Shown: positions 7,618 through 16,080 of the stretch, one piece after another | How the letters are laid out: each line of letters starts with the position of its first letter | Numbering within the stretch: position 1 is the first letter of the stretch | Assembly (NCBI GenBank): GCA_024276675.1 | Contig: JAJRWT010000038.1 | Coordinates: 51,791-115,790 of the forward strand | Reading direction: 5' to 3' | DNA length: 64,000 nucleotides | Source of the DNA: Myxococcota bacterium | Lineage (GTDB): Bacteria > Myxococcota_A > UBA796 > JAFGLY01 | Notes under the pieces: generated by a model | Seen by the model: the letters and a program-made list of their open reading frames with translations, nothing else | What the model was told of the DNA's origin: nothing | The model's database searches: none | Program-made: the position numbers and the translations under genes

Positions 7618-9813
7618 GTGAGATCGCGAATACCCTTGCCCTGGCAAACTTTTGCCCTGCTCGTTGCCCTGGCTCTGCTTCTGCCGGCCTGTGCTCATCG
7701 TTCGCCTGCCTCCTCCGGCACGGAGCATGATCAGGCACTCCCTTCTCCTCCGGTGGCGGAGAAGCGCGACCACGTACACACGGAGCATGGCGTCAATCGC
7801 CCGGATCCCTACTACTGGATGAAAGATCGCGACGACCCGTCCCTGCGTGCCTATTTGCAGGCAGAAAACGCCTACACCCAGGCCCAGACCGCTCACCTGG
7901 CCGAGTTGCGCCAGCGCCTCTTCCAGGAAATGCTCGGTCATATCCAGGAGGCGGACCTCTCGGTGCCCGTGCGCAAAGGTGACTGGTGGTACTACACCCG
8001 CACCGAGGAAGGCAGGGCATATCCCATCCACTGTCGTCGTCGGGGCAGCATGGAGCAGGGCCAGGAGCAGGTGATCCTGGACGAAAACCAACTGGCGGAG
8101 GGCCAGGAGTACCTGGACCTGGGCGTTTTCCAGGTGAGCCCGAACCAACGTTTCCTGGCCTTCTCCATCGACACCACCGGCGCGGAGCGGCACACGCTCC
8201 GTTTCAAGGACCTGGCAGGCGGTGATCTGCTGCCGGAGGCCATCGAAAACACTGCCTATTCGCTGGCCTGGGCGCTGGACGACCAGACGGTGTTCTACGT
8301 CACGCGGGACCAGGCAACCCGCCCCTACCGGGTCTACAGGCACAGCCTGGGAACGGATCCCGCCCAGGACACGCTCGTCTACGAAGAAAAAGACGAGCGA
8401 TACACCGTGGATTTGCGCCTCACCCGCAGCGAGGCTTTCGTTGTGATGGACCTGGAGAGTTCCACCACCACCGAGGTGCGAGTGCTGGGGGCCGACAACC
8501 CCATGGGGGACTTTCGGGTGCTTCAACCCAGGCACCAGGGCATGATGTACCGGGTGGATCACCAGGGGGAGCGTTTTTTCATAGTCACCAACGACCACGA
8601 CGGTACCGACGGTCGTCACGACGACGGTGCCATGAACTTCAAGTTGATGGAGGCCCCCCAGGACAGCAACTCCCGGAGCCAGTGGAAGGAGCTGATCCCA
8701 CACCGCCCCCAGGTCCTCCTGGAAACAGTGGACGCCTTCGACGGCTACCTGGTCATGAGCGAGCGCGAAAACGGCTTCTCCCAGGTTCGCGTCATGGACC
8801 TGGCCACGGGCGGGCAACGGGTGCCGGAGTGGCCGGAACCAACCCACTCGGTGTGGCTGTCAAGCAACCCGGACTTCCATGCCCGGGGCGTAATAATGGA
8901 GTACACCTCCCTGGTCACCCCTTCGTCGTTCTTCTTCTACTCGTTCGAAACCGGAGATATGCAGCTTCTCAAGGAGCAGCCGGTTCCCGCTTACGACCGC
9001 CGTCTCTACACCTCGGAGCGTCTCTTCGCCCGGGCTCCCGACGGCGTGCAGGTTCCCATTTCAGTGGTGTACCGTAGTGATCTGGACCGGAAACGGGCCG
9101 GGCCGCTCTACCTGGAAGGCTATGGCGCCTATGGGCTGTCCGATGATCCCTACTTCATGCCCGAGATTCTGAGCCTTCTGGACCGTGGCATGGTCTTTGC
9201 CATGGCCCACGTGCGGGGTGGCGGAGAGATGGGGCGCCAGTGGTACGTGGACGGCAAGCTGCTCAACAAGAAGAACACCTTCACAGACTTCATAGCCTGT
9301 GCCGAGTTCCTGGTGGACGAGGGCTGGACCACGGCGGAGCAGTTGGTCATCAGCGGCGGCAGCGCCGGAGGCCTGCTCATCGGAGCGGTCATCAACATGC
9401 GCCCGGAGCTGTTCCACGTGGCCGTGGCCGACGTCCCCTTCGTGGACGCCGTCACCACGATGCTGGATTCCAGCATCCCCCTGACCACCGAAGAATGGGA
9501 AGAATGGGGGGATCCACATGACGAGCAGGTCTTCGATTACATGCTTTCCTATTCGCCCTACGACAACGTGGGTGCCCACTCCTACCCCAACCTGCTCATC
9601 ACCAGCGGTTTGAACGATCCCCGGGTGATGTACTGGGAACCGACCAAGTGGGCAGCGCGTCTCCGTGACCTGAAGACCGACCAGAACCTGCTCCTGCTCA
9701 AGACCGAAATGGGCTCGGGGCACATGGGCAGGTCGGGCCGCTACGGCTACCTGGAAGAAACCGCCTTCGAGTTTGCCTTCGTGCTGGACAGGCTGGGCAT
9801 GACGGAATCCTGA
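7618..9813 (+). CDS. Oligopeptidase B-like S9 peptidase, lipid-anchored
   Basis: 731 residues starting at a GTG. The N-terminus is a lipoprotein signal: basic MRSRIP, a hydrophobic run, then LLPACAH with the lipidated Cys. A seven-bladed propeller region follows, then an alpha/beta hydrolase domain with Ser582 in SGGSAGG, the acid Asp in GLNDPRV and His in GSGHMG. DPYYWMKDRDDP near the start is typical of oligopeptidase B. The family cuts short peptides, usually after basic residues, and is normally cytosolic; here the anchor would place it in the periplasm or on the outer membrane. An inverted repeat overlaps its stop codon and that of the convergent threonine dehydrogenase gene. Confidence 0.92.
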   Translation: MRSRIPLPWQTFALLVALALLLPACAHRSPASSGTEHDQALPSPPVAEKRDHVHTEHGVNRPDPYYWMKDRDDPSLRAYLQAENAYTQAQTAHLAELRQRLFQEMLGHIQEADLSVPVRKGDWWYYTRTEEGRAYPIHCRRRGSMEQGQEQVILDENQLAEGQEYLDLGVFQVSPNQRFLAFSIDTTGAERHTLRFKDLAGGDLLPEAIENTAYSLAWALDDQTVFYVTRDQATRPYRVYRHSLGTDPAQDTLVYEEKDERYTVDLRLTRSEAFVVMDLESSTTTEVRVLGADNPMGDFRVLQPRHQGMMYRVDHQGERFFIVTNDHDGTDGRHDDGAMNFKLMEAPQDSNSRSQWKELIPHRPQVLLETVDAFDGYLVMSERENGFSQVRVMDLATGGQRVPEWPEPTHSVWLSSNPDFHARGVIMEYTSLVTPSSFFFYSFETGDMQLLKEQPVPAYDRRLYTSERLFARAPDGVQVPISVVYRSDLDRKRAGPLYLEGYGAYGLSDDPYFMPEILSLLDRGMVFAMAHVRGGGEMGRQWYVDGKLLNKKNTFTDFIACAEFLVDEGWTTAEQLVISGGSAGGLLIGAVINMRPELFHVAVADVPFVDAVTTMLDSSIPLTTEEWEEWGDPHDEQVFDYMLSYSPYDNVGAHSYPNLLITSGLNDPRVMYWEPTKWAARLRDLKTDQNLLLLKTEMGSGHMGRSGRYGYLEETAFEFAFVLDRLGMTES

Positions 9814-9858
9814 CCGGCTCGGTGATTTTTTTGGGGGGGAAACCCTGGCTGCCGGTCA
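9811..9858. terminator. Shared inverted repeat between convergent genes, possible bidirectional terminator
   Basis: TGACCGGC (9811-9818) and GCCGGTCA (9851-9858) form a perfect 8-bp inverted repeat whose two TGA ends are the stop codons of the oligopeptidase (plus) and threonine dehydrogenase (minus). The 32-base loop carries a run of seven T after a short ACCG/CGGT hairpin, the layout of a plus-strand intrinsic terminator. Activity on the minus strand is less clear. Confidence 0.45.
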
Positions 9859-10899
9859 GAACTCCAGCACCACCTTGCCGCAGTTGCCGCTGTTCATCAG
9901 CTCGAAGCCCTTCTCGTAGTCGGCGAAGGGCAGCTTGTGGGTGATTATGGGTTCTACGTTCAGGTTGCCCGAAGCCAGGAGGCCTTTCATCTTGTACCAG
10001 GTGTGCCAGAGCTTCCGGCCCGTGACGCCGTGGATGTGCAGGGCCCTGAAGACCACGTCTTTGGCCAGGTCGATGGTGGACTTTTCGTTGGATGTGCCGA
10101 TGAGCACGAGGTCGCCGCCCATGCGCAGGCTGTGCAGGCCGTCCTGGACGGCCCTGGGATTTCCCGAAAGTTCCAGCACCACGTCCACTCCCTTGCCGCC
10201 GGTGTGGTCCATGATGTATTCCACCGGATCCGTGGCGGCGGAGCCGATCACGTGTTGAGCGCCCAGCTCCCGTGCCTTGTCCAGACGGTACTGGTTGCGC
10301 CTTCCCACGGCGAAGATTTCGGCCGCGCCGATGGCCTTGAGCACTGCCACCGCCAGCATGCCAACGGGGCCCAGGCCGAAGACCGCCACCCGGTTGGCCA
10401 CGCAGTCGGCGGCGAAGACAGTGTGAATGGCGTTGCCCAGGGGATCCTGGATGGCGGCCATTGCCGGGTCCAGGTCCGCGTCGTTGATCCACGTGTTCAT
10501 CTCCGGGTGGACCAGGTATTCACGGAAGCAGCCGTCGGTGTCGTAGCCAATGCCCTTCCAGGACTCGCAGACGTGGCCATCGCCCATGCGGCAGTTGCGG
10601 CAGAAGCCGCAGGTGATGTGGCCTTCACCGGTGACGAAGTCGCCCACCTTGACATGCTTGACGCCGGGACCCACTTCCACCACGTCTCCGCCGAATTCGT
10701 GCCCTATGATACATGGGAGTTTCACGCGGCCCTGGGACCAGGGATCCCAGTTGTAGATGTGCAGGTCCGTTCCGCATATGGCCGTTGCCCTGTTCTTGAT
10801 GAGTATTTCACCAAATCCAGGTTTCGGTATTTCGCGTTCCTCGAAGACCAGTCCGCCGACTTCGGGGCGGGCCTTTACAATGCATTTCATGGTGGACAT
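9856..10899 (-). CDS. tdh: L-threonine 3-dehydrogenase-type zinc dehydrogenase
   Basis: 347 residues. CGTDLHIYNWDPWSQ and GHEFGGDVVEVGPGV match Tdh closely. The structural zinc cysteines are in CGFCRNCRMGDGHVC, and the Rossmann motif is FGLGPVGMLA. It oxidises L-threonine with NAD to 2-amino-3-ketobutyrate in the cytoplasm. The start at 10899 has AGGAGAG seven bases upstream; a longer frame from 11016 lacks a site. The usual partner kbl (2-amino-3-ketobutyrate CoA ligase) is not adjacent, so a related sugar-alcohol dehydrogenase remains possible, but the Tdh-specific N-terminal motif is strong. Confidence 0.85.
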   Translation of the reverse strand: MSTMKCIVKARPEVGGLVFEEREIPKPGFGEILIKNRATAICGTDLHIYNWDPWSQGRVKLPCIIGHEFGGDVVEVGPGVKHVKVGDFVTGEGHITCGFCRNCRMGDGHVCESWKGIGYDTDGCFREYLVHPEMNTWINDADLDPAMAAIQDPLGNAIHTVFAADCVANRVAVFGLGPVGMLAVAVLKAIGAAEIFAVGRRNQYRLDKARELGAQHVIGSAATDPVEYIMDHTGGKGVDVVLELSGNPRAVQDGLHSLRMGGDLVLIGTSNEKSTIDLAKDVVFRALHIHGVTGRKLWHTWYKMKGLLASGNLNVEPIITHKLPFADYEKGFELMNSGNCGKVVLEF

Positions 10900-11037
10900 T
10901 TCGCTCTCCTGAATATTCGAGATGGACCAGCGACAGGCCGCCGTTGGTTGGGGAAGGGGGTTCTCATGAAAGGATGCCAGCTTTGCACCGATGTGATCAC
11001 CCCGGGAATCGGCCATCCTCCGCGGGCTTGCCAGGCA

Positions 11038-11065
11038 TCTATGAGGCAGGGCCCGCGCCTGTCAA
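11038..11065 (-). promoter_or_regulatory. Candidate tdh promoter
   Basis: On the minus strand TTGACA (11060-11065), 16 bases, then CATAGA (11038-11043). This would give a leader of about 130 bases. The -35 is perfect and the -10 weak. Confidence 0.35.
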
Positions 11066-11117
11066 CGGAAAGGCCCCTCCCGCTGATCTCCCGTCACCTG
11101 CCGGAGGCCTGGCGGGT

Positions 11118-12521
11118 ATGACAACAACGCTCCCCATTTCCCTGGTTCCGCTGGTTTTGTGGGTATTGGCAGCCACGCCGGCCATGAAACCGGACCAGGC
11201 CGGCTCGGCGGCCCTGGGCGATTCGCTCCACCTGCCAGGCAAGACGGTATTTCTCCGGAACGGCATGGCTATCACGGTCCACGAGGACCACAGGGCGCCC
11301 CGGATCGTCATGCATCTCCTGGTGCGGGCTGGCGCTGCCCAGGATCCCCAGGGAGTCACGGGCACGGCCCACCTTCTGGAACATATGTCCTTCACCGGCT
11401 CTGCCTCGGTTCCGGCTGGAGCCTTCGACGCCTGGTTGGAGGCTGCCGGGGGAGAGAGCAACGCCTGGACGGAACACGATTACACCGCCTACAGCACTGT
11501 CTTTCCGCCCGGTGCCCTCCACCTGGCCCTGGTGTTGGAATCGGACAGGCTGGCGACCCTGGGCTACTCCCAGGATCCCTCCGCCTTCCGGGCCCAGCGG
11601 CAGATCGTCGTTGCCGAACGATCCGAGACCTTTGGGTTGCCCCATGGGCGTGATGTCCAGGCTCTCAACGCCGCGCTCTACCCCGAGTCCCATCCCTACC
11701 ACCACCCGGTGCTGGGCTGGCGCCAGGACCTGGAGAACATGTCGGCCGACTCTTTAACTTCGTTCTGGATGAAGCACTACACACCCGCTTCCTGTTCCCT
11801 GGTGCTGGCAGGTGACCTGGACACGGATCATGCCCTGGATGCGGCAATCGCACGTTTCGGCTCCATCCCCGCCAGAGAACCCGCTCCGGCTCCCGACCTC
11901 GCCCCGCCGCCCTCGCCTGGCGGGCAGCGCATGGTGCTGCTGGACAATGTTGCCGACCGGACCCTCTACCTGGCGTGGCTCACCGTCCCTCGTGGTCACC
12001 CCGATGAACCAGCCCTGGCAGTGGCCGCCAGGCTGCTCACCGATTCCTCCTGGGGTGGCCTGGCGCAGATGCGGATCTTCAGGCATTTTCCCTTCAACAA
12101 GGTGCAGGGATGGACCAGCTTCAGGCGCTTGTCGGGCGAATTCGTGCTTCGGGTATCTTCTTCGGGCCGACCACTCTCACACCTGCTGCGGGCCGTGGAT
12201 GGGGAGTTGGAGCGCCTGGAGCGCCGTGGTCCCACGCAAGACCAACTGGCCAGGCTTCGTGCCGGGTTCTCATCGGCCTACCTGCGCGCGCTGGAGCCGC
12301 TCGAAGATCGAGCCGCCTTCATCAACGATTGCCTGGTCACCTGGGGCGAGCCCGACTGCATGGCGCGGGATCTGGAGCGCTACCTCGCCGTGTCGGCACA
12401 GGACATACGCGGCGTTGTCGGACGATACCTGGACGTGGACTCGCGCCTGCTGCTGTCGGTTGTTCCCGGCCGGCAGCCCGGCGCGGCCCTGGCCGGTTCT
12501 CGTGTCCTGGAGTTCCGGTGA
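11118..12521 (+). CDS. M16 family zinc peptidase, catalytic member
   Basis: 467 residues. MTTTLPISLVPLVLWVLAAT is a signal peptide, so the enzyme acts in the periplasm. The inverted zinc motif HLLEH (His85, Glu88, His89) is intact and a downstream Glu in VVAERSE fits the third ligand. The C-terminal half is the usual non-catalytic M16 repeat. These pitrilysin-like proteins degrade peptides or process exported proteins. A second, motif-less M16 protein follows with a GTGA overlap, so the two probably form the heterodimer seen in other paired M16 systems. GGAGG sits well upstream of the ATG and no close ribosome site is evident; the start is chosen for the signal peptide. Confidence 0.9.
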   Translation: MTTTLPISLVPLVLWVLAATPAMKPDQAGSAALGDSLHLPGKTVFLRNGMAITVHEDHRAPRIVMHLLVRAGAAQDPQGVTGTAHLLEHMSFTGSASVPAGAFDAWLEAAGGESNAWTEHDYTAYSTVFPPGALHLALVLESDRLATLGYSQDPSAFRAQRQIVVAERSETFGLPHGRDVQALNAALYPESHPYHHPVLGWRQDLENMSADSLTSFWMKHYTPASCSLVLAGDLDTDHALDAAIARFGSIPAREPAPAPDLAPPPSPGGQRMVLLDNVADRTLYLAWLTVPRGHPDEPALAVAARLLTDSSWGGLAQMRIFRHFPFNKVQGWTSFRRLSGEFVLRVSSSGRPLSHLLRAVDGELERLERRGPTQDQLARLRAGFSSAYLRALEPLEDRAAFINDCLVTWGEPDCMARDLERYLAVSAQDIRGVVGRYLDVDSRLLLSVVPGRQPGAALAGSRVLEFR

Positions 12522-13945
12522 GCCCCGAGTCCTGCAGGTTCAGGCCCATGTCGGGGCTTCTGTTTCTGGTGGCCTGCCTGTGGAATGGCGGAATCTGCAC
12601 GGCAGCCCAGGCTCCACCCTTTCCCGTTCAGGTCCACCAGGATTTGTTCCGGGGGCTTCCAGAACCGGAATTGAACACTCTCTCAGGGGGCGCCAGGGTC
12701 ATGCTGCTGGCGCGGGACGACCTGCCCCTCGTGCACCTGGAACTCTGCTTCCTTCGTGACCCGGCGACGGAGAGCCCCCGGACCAGGGCCGCCATGCAGC
12801 TCCTGCGTGCAACCCATGGCGATCCCTTGAACCTGCGCGACGGGGCCGCCGTACTTCGGCAACTGGACCTGCTGGGAGCCAGCTTGCATACCTGGCTGGA
12901 TGACCTGAGCTTCAGCTTCCAGCTCGATAGCCCGTCATGGTCCTTTGCCGAGGCATTTGCGCTTTTCACGGGGCTATTGAAACAGTCGGAAGCCTTTCCT
13001 TCGGCCCTGAGGCGCTTGCGGCGCAGGGCGCTGGAACAAGGCAGGCTATCCCTGGACACACCTGGGCGCCTGTTGCTTCTGGCGGAACGTCGAGCCGTCT
13101 TTCCAGCGGGGCATCCCCTGGGACGAATTCCCGCCGCTTCCGACTTCCGGAGCTGCTCGCCTTCGGATCTGCAAGCACTGCTGGCGGACTTGTTGCAAGG
13201 TTCTTCGGCATGGATCGCCTTGACGGGGGACTTCCACTCGTCTTCCGCCCTCGCTCTCCTGGAATCCCGACTGGGTGACCTGTCCGGCGGCGGCGCCGTG
13301 CCTGTGATTCCCCCGCCCGGGAGCGGGGGGCAGGTCGTGTTGGTGGATCACCGGGGTTCTCGGCGCAGCAGGATACTGCTCTCACTCCTGGTGGAGGGTG
13401 ATGACCAGTTGCAGCGAGCAGAGTTGATCTCACGGATCCTGGCTGCCGACTTCAGTTCACGCCTCAATCGCCTCCTGCGTGAGGATGCGGGGCTGGTCTA
13501 TGAAATGGACACACACCTGGAGACCTTCTCCGGCTTTTCACGGATTCGCTACAGTACGTCCGTGGAAACGAGCCAGACGGGCGAGGCTGTGGGGATCATC
13601 CTGCGTGAACTCGGGGGCATGTCTGACCTGGGGGCCTGGGAGTTGGAGCGGGCCAGGGCCACGATGCTACGGGATGCCGTGGCCCCTGCGGATGGACTAT
13701 CTCCACTGGCAGCCACATTCACCTGGCTCGCGGCCCGGGGGATCTCCGTGGGTGAGTACAACCAGGCTCTCCTGGAACCTCTGCCACTGGAAGATCTCGC
13801 CAGGACTGCCTCCCGCGTCTGCAAGCCAGGGAACGCCACCTGGATCATCGTGGGAGACAGGGAAGAGCTGGAGCCGCAACTCGAGGCGGCGGGTCTCTTC
13901 CCCACCTCGTTGTGGAGTGCCCGGAGAGCCGTCACGGGGGAGTGA
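12518..13945 (+). CDS. M16 family protein, non-catalytic partner
   Basis: 475 residues from a GTG that overlaps the stop of the upstream peptidase (GTGA, 12518-12521); an ATG at 12548 is the alternative. A hydrophobic segment SGLLFLVACLWNGGIC suggests export. The position equivalent to HxxEH reads RAAMQLLRATH, with no zinc ligands. The C-terminal half keeps M16 features such as the RLNRLLRE segment and a Gly-rich loop. By analogy with paired M16 proteins it supplies substrate-binding surface to the catalytic partner at 11118-12521. Coupled translation implies a fixed ratio of the two. Confidence 0.85.
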   Translation: MSPESCRFRPMSGLLFLVACLWNGGICTAAQAPPFPVQVHQDLFRGLPEPELNTLSGGARVMLLARDDLPLVHLELCFLRDPATESPRTRAAMQLLRATHGDPLNLRDGAAVLRQLDLLGASLHTWLDDLSFSFQLDSPSWSFAEAFALFTGLLKQSEAFPSALRRLRRRALEQGRLSLDTPGRLLLLAERRAVFPAGHPLGRIPAASDFRSCSPSDLQALLADLLQGSSAWIALTGDFHSSSALALLESRLGDLSGGGAVPVIPPPGSGGQVVLVDHRGSRRSRILLSLLVEGDDQLQRAELISRILAADFSSRLNRLLREDAGLVYEMDTHLETFSGFSRIRYSTSVETSQTGEAVGIILRELGGMSDLGAWELERARATMLRDAVAPADGLSPLAATFTWLAARGISVGEYNQALLEPLPLEDLARTASRVCKPGNATWIIVGDREELEPQLEAAGLFPTSLWSARRAVTGE

Positions 13946-14149
13946 TTCAAACGTCTCCGGCAAGCAGTCAGGAGCCGGTTTGCACTGGGGGCTGGAGTAT
14001 CGTTGAAATCGGGATACGAAAATGCCTGTAGATTGTATGATGGTCATGTATCTATTTTCTGTCCTGCCATCACGCACCGCGACACCCACTCCTGCTTTCG
14101 CCTGCAAGGCACCGTTTCCACTCCTGTCTCTCAACGAAGAGGGTTTTCC

Positions 14150-15811
14150 ATGGTTCGAAAGTACTCCCTTTCGTCGGATCTCTATCTCCTCGCTGATTCT
14201 TCTCGGGATCAGCAGCTCATGGATCAGATGCACCAGCAGGATCTGGCACCGGTTCCCACAGACAGCTCCCTGCCCCGATTCACCATGCTGGTGGGGCCCA
14301 GTCCCTTCACGATGCCCCGTGGCTGGGAGTACTATCTCACCACTCCTTTCGAGGGGATCACCTGTATCGCCACCGTGCTCCACAACGCGGGTTTCCCTGC
14401 CCGCATAGTGGATTCGCGTTTTGCGTTCGACCCCTTGGAACACGCCTTTCGCGAAATCATGAAGGGCACTGACGTCCTGGGCATCACCACCTTTGAAGAC
14501 AACTTCCCCTGGGTACGCCAACTCATCGACCAGGTGAAGCAGGCCTGCCCCGACATGCCCGTGATTGTCGGCGGCTCCCTGGTCACCTCGGTTCCACGGG
14601 TCTTCATGGAAAACACCCTAGCCGACATCGCCGTCATTTCCGAAGGTGAACTCACTGTTCTGGAACTCATGGAATCCTATGCCAGGGAGCGATGGGAACG
14701 CGATCTTCCCAACATCCACGGTATCTACTGGAAGACCGCCCAGGGCGAACTCAGGAGGAACACTCCCCGTGGGCAGATGCCCCACCTGGATTCGCTTCCA
14801 CGTCCGCGGGTGGATCTCTGGCCACAGGCGAAGTCCCCCATGGGGTTGCAGCCCCAGATCATCACGTCCTACAGCCGGGGCTGCAAGTGCGACTGCTCCT
14901 TCTGCTTCCGCACCACCCCGGTGGTGGCCTCCAAGAGTCCCCAGAAGTTCCACACCGATCTGGCCTGGCTAAAGGAACAGTACGGCACCAACTTCCTGTT
15001 CTTCTCGGATCTCACCTGGACCGCCGACAAGCAGCAGTCACTGGAAATGTGCGAAGTCCTGGAAGACTTCGACTTCCGCTGGACTTGCATGACCCGCTGC
15101 GCCGACGTGGACAAGGAACGTCTGGATGCCATGAAGAAAGTGGGCGCGGACATCATCCTGTACGGTGTCGAATCCCTTGGAGCCCAGGCTCTCAAGGAAG
15201 CCCGCAAACCCACCACCAGGAACATCTCCCTCAAGGCCATGCACCGTACCTTCGAGGCTGGTATCCGCTTCGGCACGCTGCTCATCGTGGGTCTCCCCGG
15301 CGAAACCGAGGAAGGCCTGGATGTCATGAGCCGCTTCGCCCAGGAGTACGGCCACCTCGTGCGCGTGAAGTACCTGGCGGCCATGCCGGGAACCAGCGTC
15401 TACACCCTGGCGAAAAACAAGGGGCTCATCCGCAGCGCCGTGGATCACCTCAACTGGCTGTCCACCGAGCAGTCCGTGCTGGAAGACGAGTTTCTCAACT
15501 TCAACGGGCTCCCCGAGCGCGTCATGCGCGATGCCTACAAGCGTATGTACGATTCCTACCAGCCCGGTCCCGTGATGAACTTCAAGCACTACCCGGAAAA
15601 CTTCATCTACCTGGACCCCAACCCCGACGACGGGGCGCCGCGCTCGGTGGAGTACGCCGGGGCGGGCTGGCGCAGGGAGTGGAGTTCCGCGGGGCCACCA
15701 CTGGTGAAGGGCTCGGAGCGGTTTACATTGGACCGGGTCGGCACGCCGAAGGCGGCGGCCACCGGAGCCGCACTAATGGTGTCCGGTGCCAAGAAAATGG
15801 CCCTACGTTGA
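14150..15811 (+). CDS. B12-binding-type radical SAM protein
   Basis: 553 residues. An N-terminal region of about 200 residues resembles a cobalamin-binding domain (FEDNFPW... VIVGGSLVTSVP) but without an obvious DxHxxG. The radical SAM cluster motif is Cys245, Cys249, Cys252 in SRGCKCDCSFC, followed by TIM-barrel segments (FFSDLTW, DIILYGVESL, FGTLLIVGLPGETEEG). The start at 14150 has AGAGGG eight bases upstream. Related enzymes include BchE-, HpnJ- and methyltransferase-like proteins acting on lipids or cofactors; no neighbour fixes the substrate. It stands alone in a 200-base leader on the left and a motif-bearing spacer on the right. Confidence 0.85.
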   Translation: MVRKYSLSSDLYLLADSSRDQQLMDQMHQQDLAPVPTDSSLPRFTMLVGPSPFTMPRGWEYYLTTPFEGITCIATVLHNAGFPARIVDSRFAFDPLEHAFREIMKGTDVLGITTFEDNFPWVRQLIDQVKQACPDMPVIVGGSLVTSVPRVFMENTLADIAVISEGELTVLELMESYARERWERDLPNIHGIYWKTAQGELRRNTPRGQMPHLDSLPRPRVDLWPQAKSPMGLQPQIITSYSRGCKCDCSFCFRTTPVVASKSPQKFHTDLAWLKEQYGTNFLFFSDLTWTADKQQSLEMCEVLEDFDFRWTCMTRCADVDKERLDAMKKVGADIILYGVESLGAQALKEARKPTTRNISLKAMHRTFEAGIRFGTLLIVGLPGETEEGLDVMSRFAQEYGHLVRVKYLAAMPGTSVYTLAKNKGLIRSAVDHLNWLSTEQSVLEDEFLNFNGLPERVMRDAYKRMYDSYQPGPVMNFKHYPENFIYLDPNPDDGAPRSVEYAGAGWRREWSSAGPPLVKGSERFTLDRVGTPKAAATGAALMVSGAKKMALR

Positions 15812-15830
15812 GCTGATGCGTGTGCCAGGT

Positions 15831-15893
15831 CCCGCCAGTCGGGCTCCCGCTGGGGGGAGCAGAGCTTTCCCGACGGCTCCTGTGAGCCTTCGC
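15831..15893 (+). promoter_or_regulatory. Candidate structured leader element, copy 1
   Basis: Three adjacent hairpins can be drawn: CCCG-CCAGT-CGGG (15831-15843), GGGGAG-CAGAGC-TTTCCC (15854-15871, with G-T pairs) and GGCTC-CTGT-GAGCC. The element ends in GCCTTCGC. About 45 bases align with the porin leader at 33314-33380 at roughly 80% identity, with compensated stem changes. It lies about 190 bases before the lipoprotein ATG at 16081. I do not recognise a known riboswitch in it. Confidence 0.45.
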
Positions 15894-16080
15894 ACCGCGT
15901 GCTTACACAGCGTAACACGACGGCACAATTCCTTTCTTCAGATTCCGTGCTTTCTGCCGTACTCCTGTATGCGTGTCCAGGACGTTCCACGCGGCTGGAC
16001 ATGGTGTGTGGAGTCTCCCGCACCCACAGTCCGTCGTCTTCCGGGCGGAAAACCGAACCAGGAAAAAACTGGAGAGGAAC

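Noticed and set aside
6649..8847. A 732-codon open frame on the minus strand
   Set aside because: It lies antisense to the thiolase and oligopeptidase genes, which have full catalytic motifs. Its product is His/Gly/Val-rich with no family features, typical of a shadow frame in GC-rich DNA.
9937..11121. A 394-codon plus-strand frame opposite tdh
   Set aside because: The minus strand carries complete Tdh motifs and a ribosome site; the plus frame has none.
15831..15893. Possible cobalamin riboswitch (CCCGCCAGT resembles part of the B12 box region)
   Set aside because: The required GCCACTG and AGCCAGGAGACC-type segments are absent.
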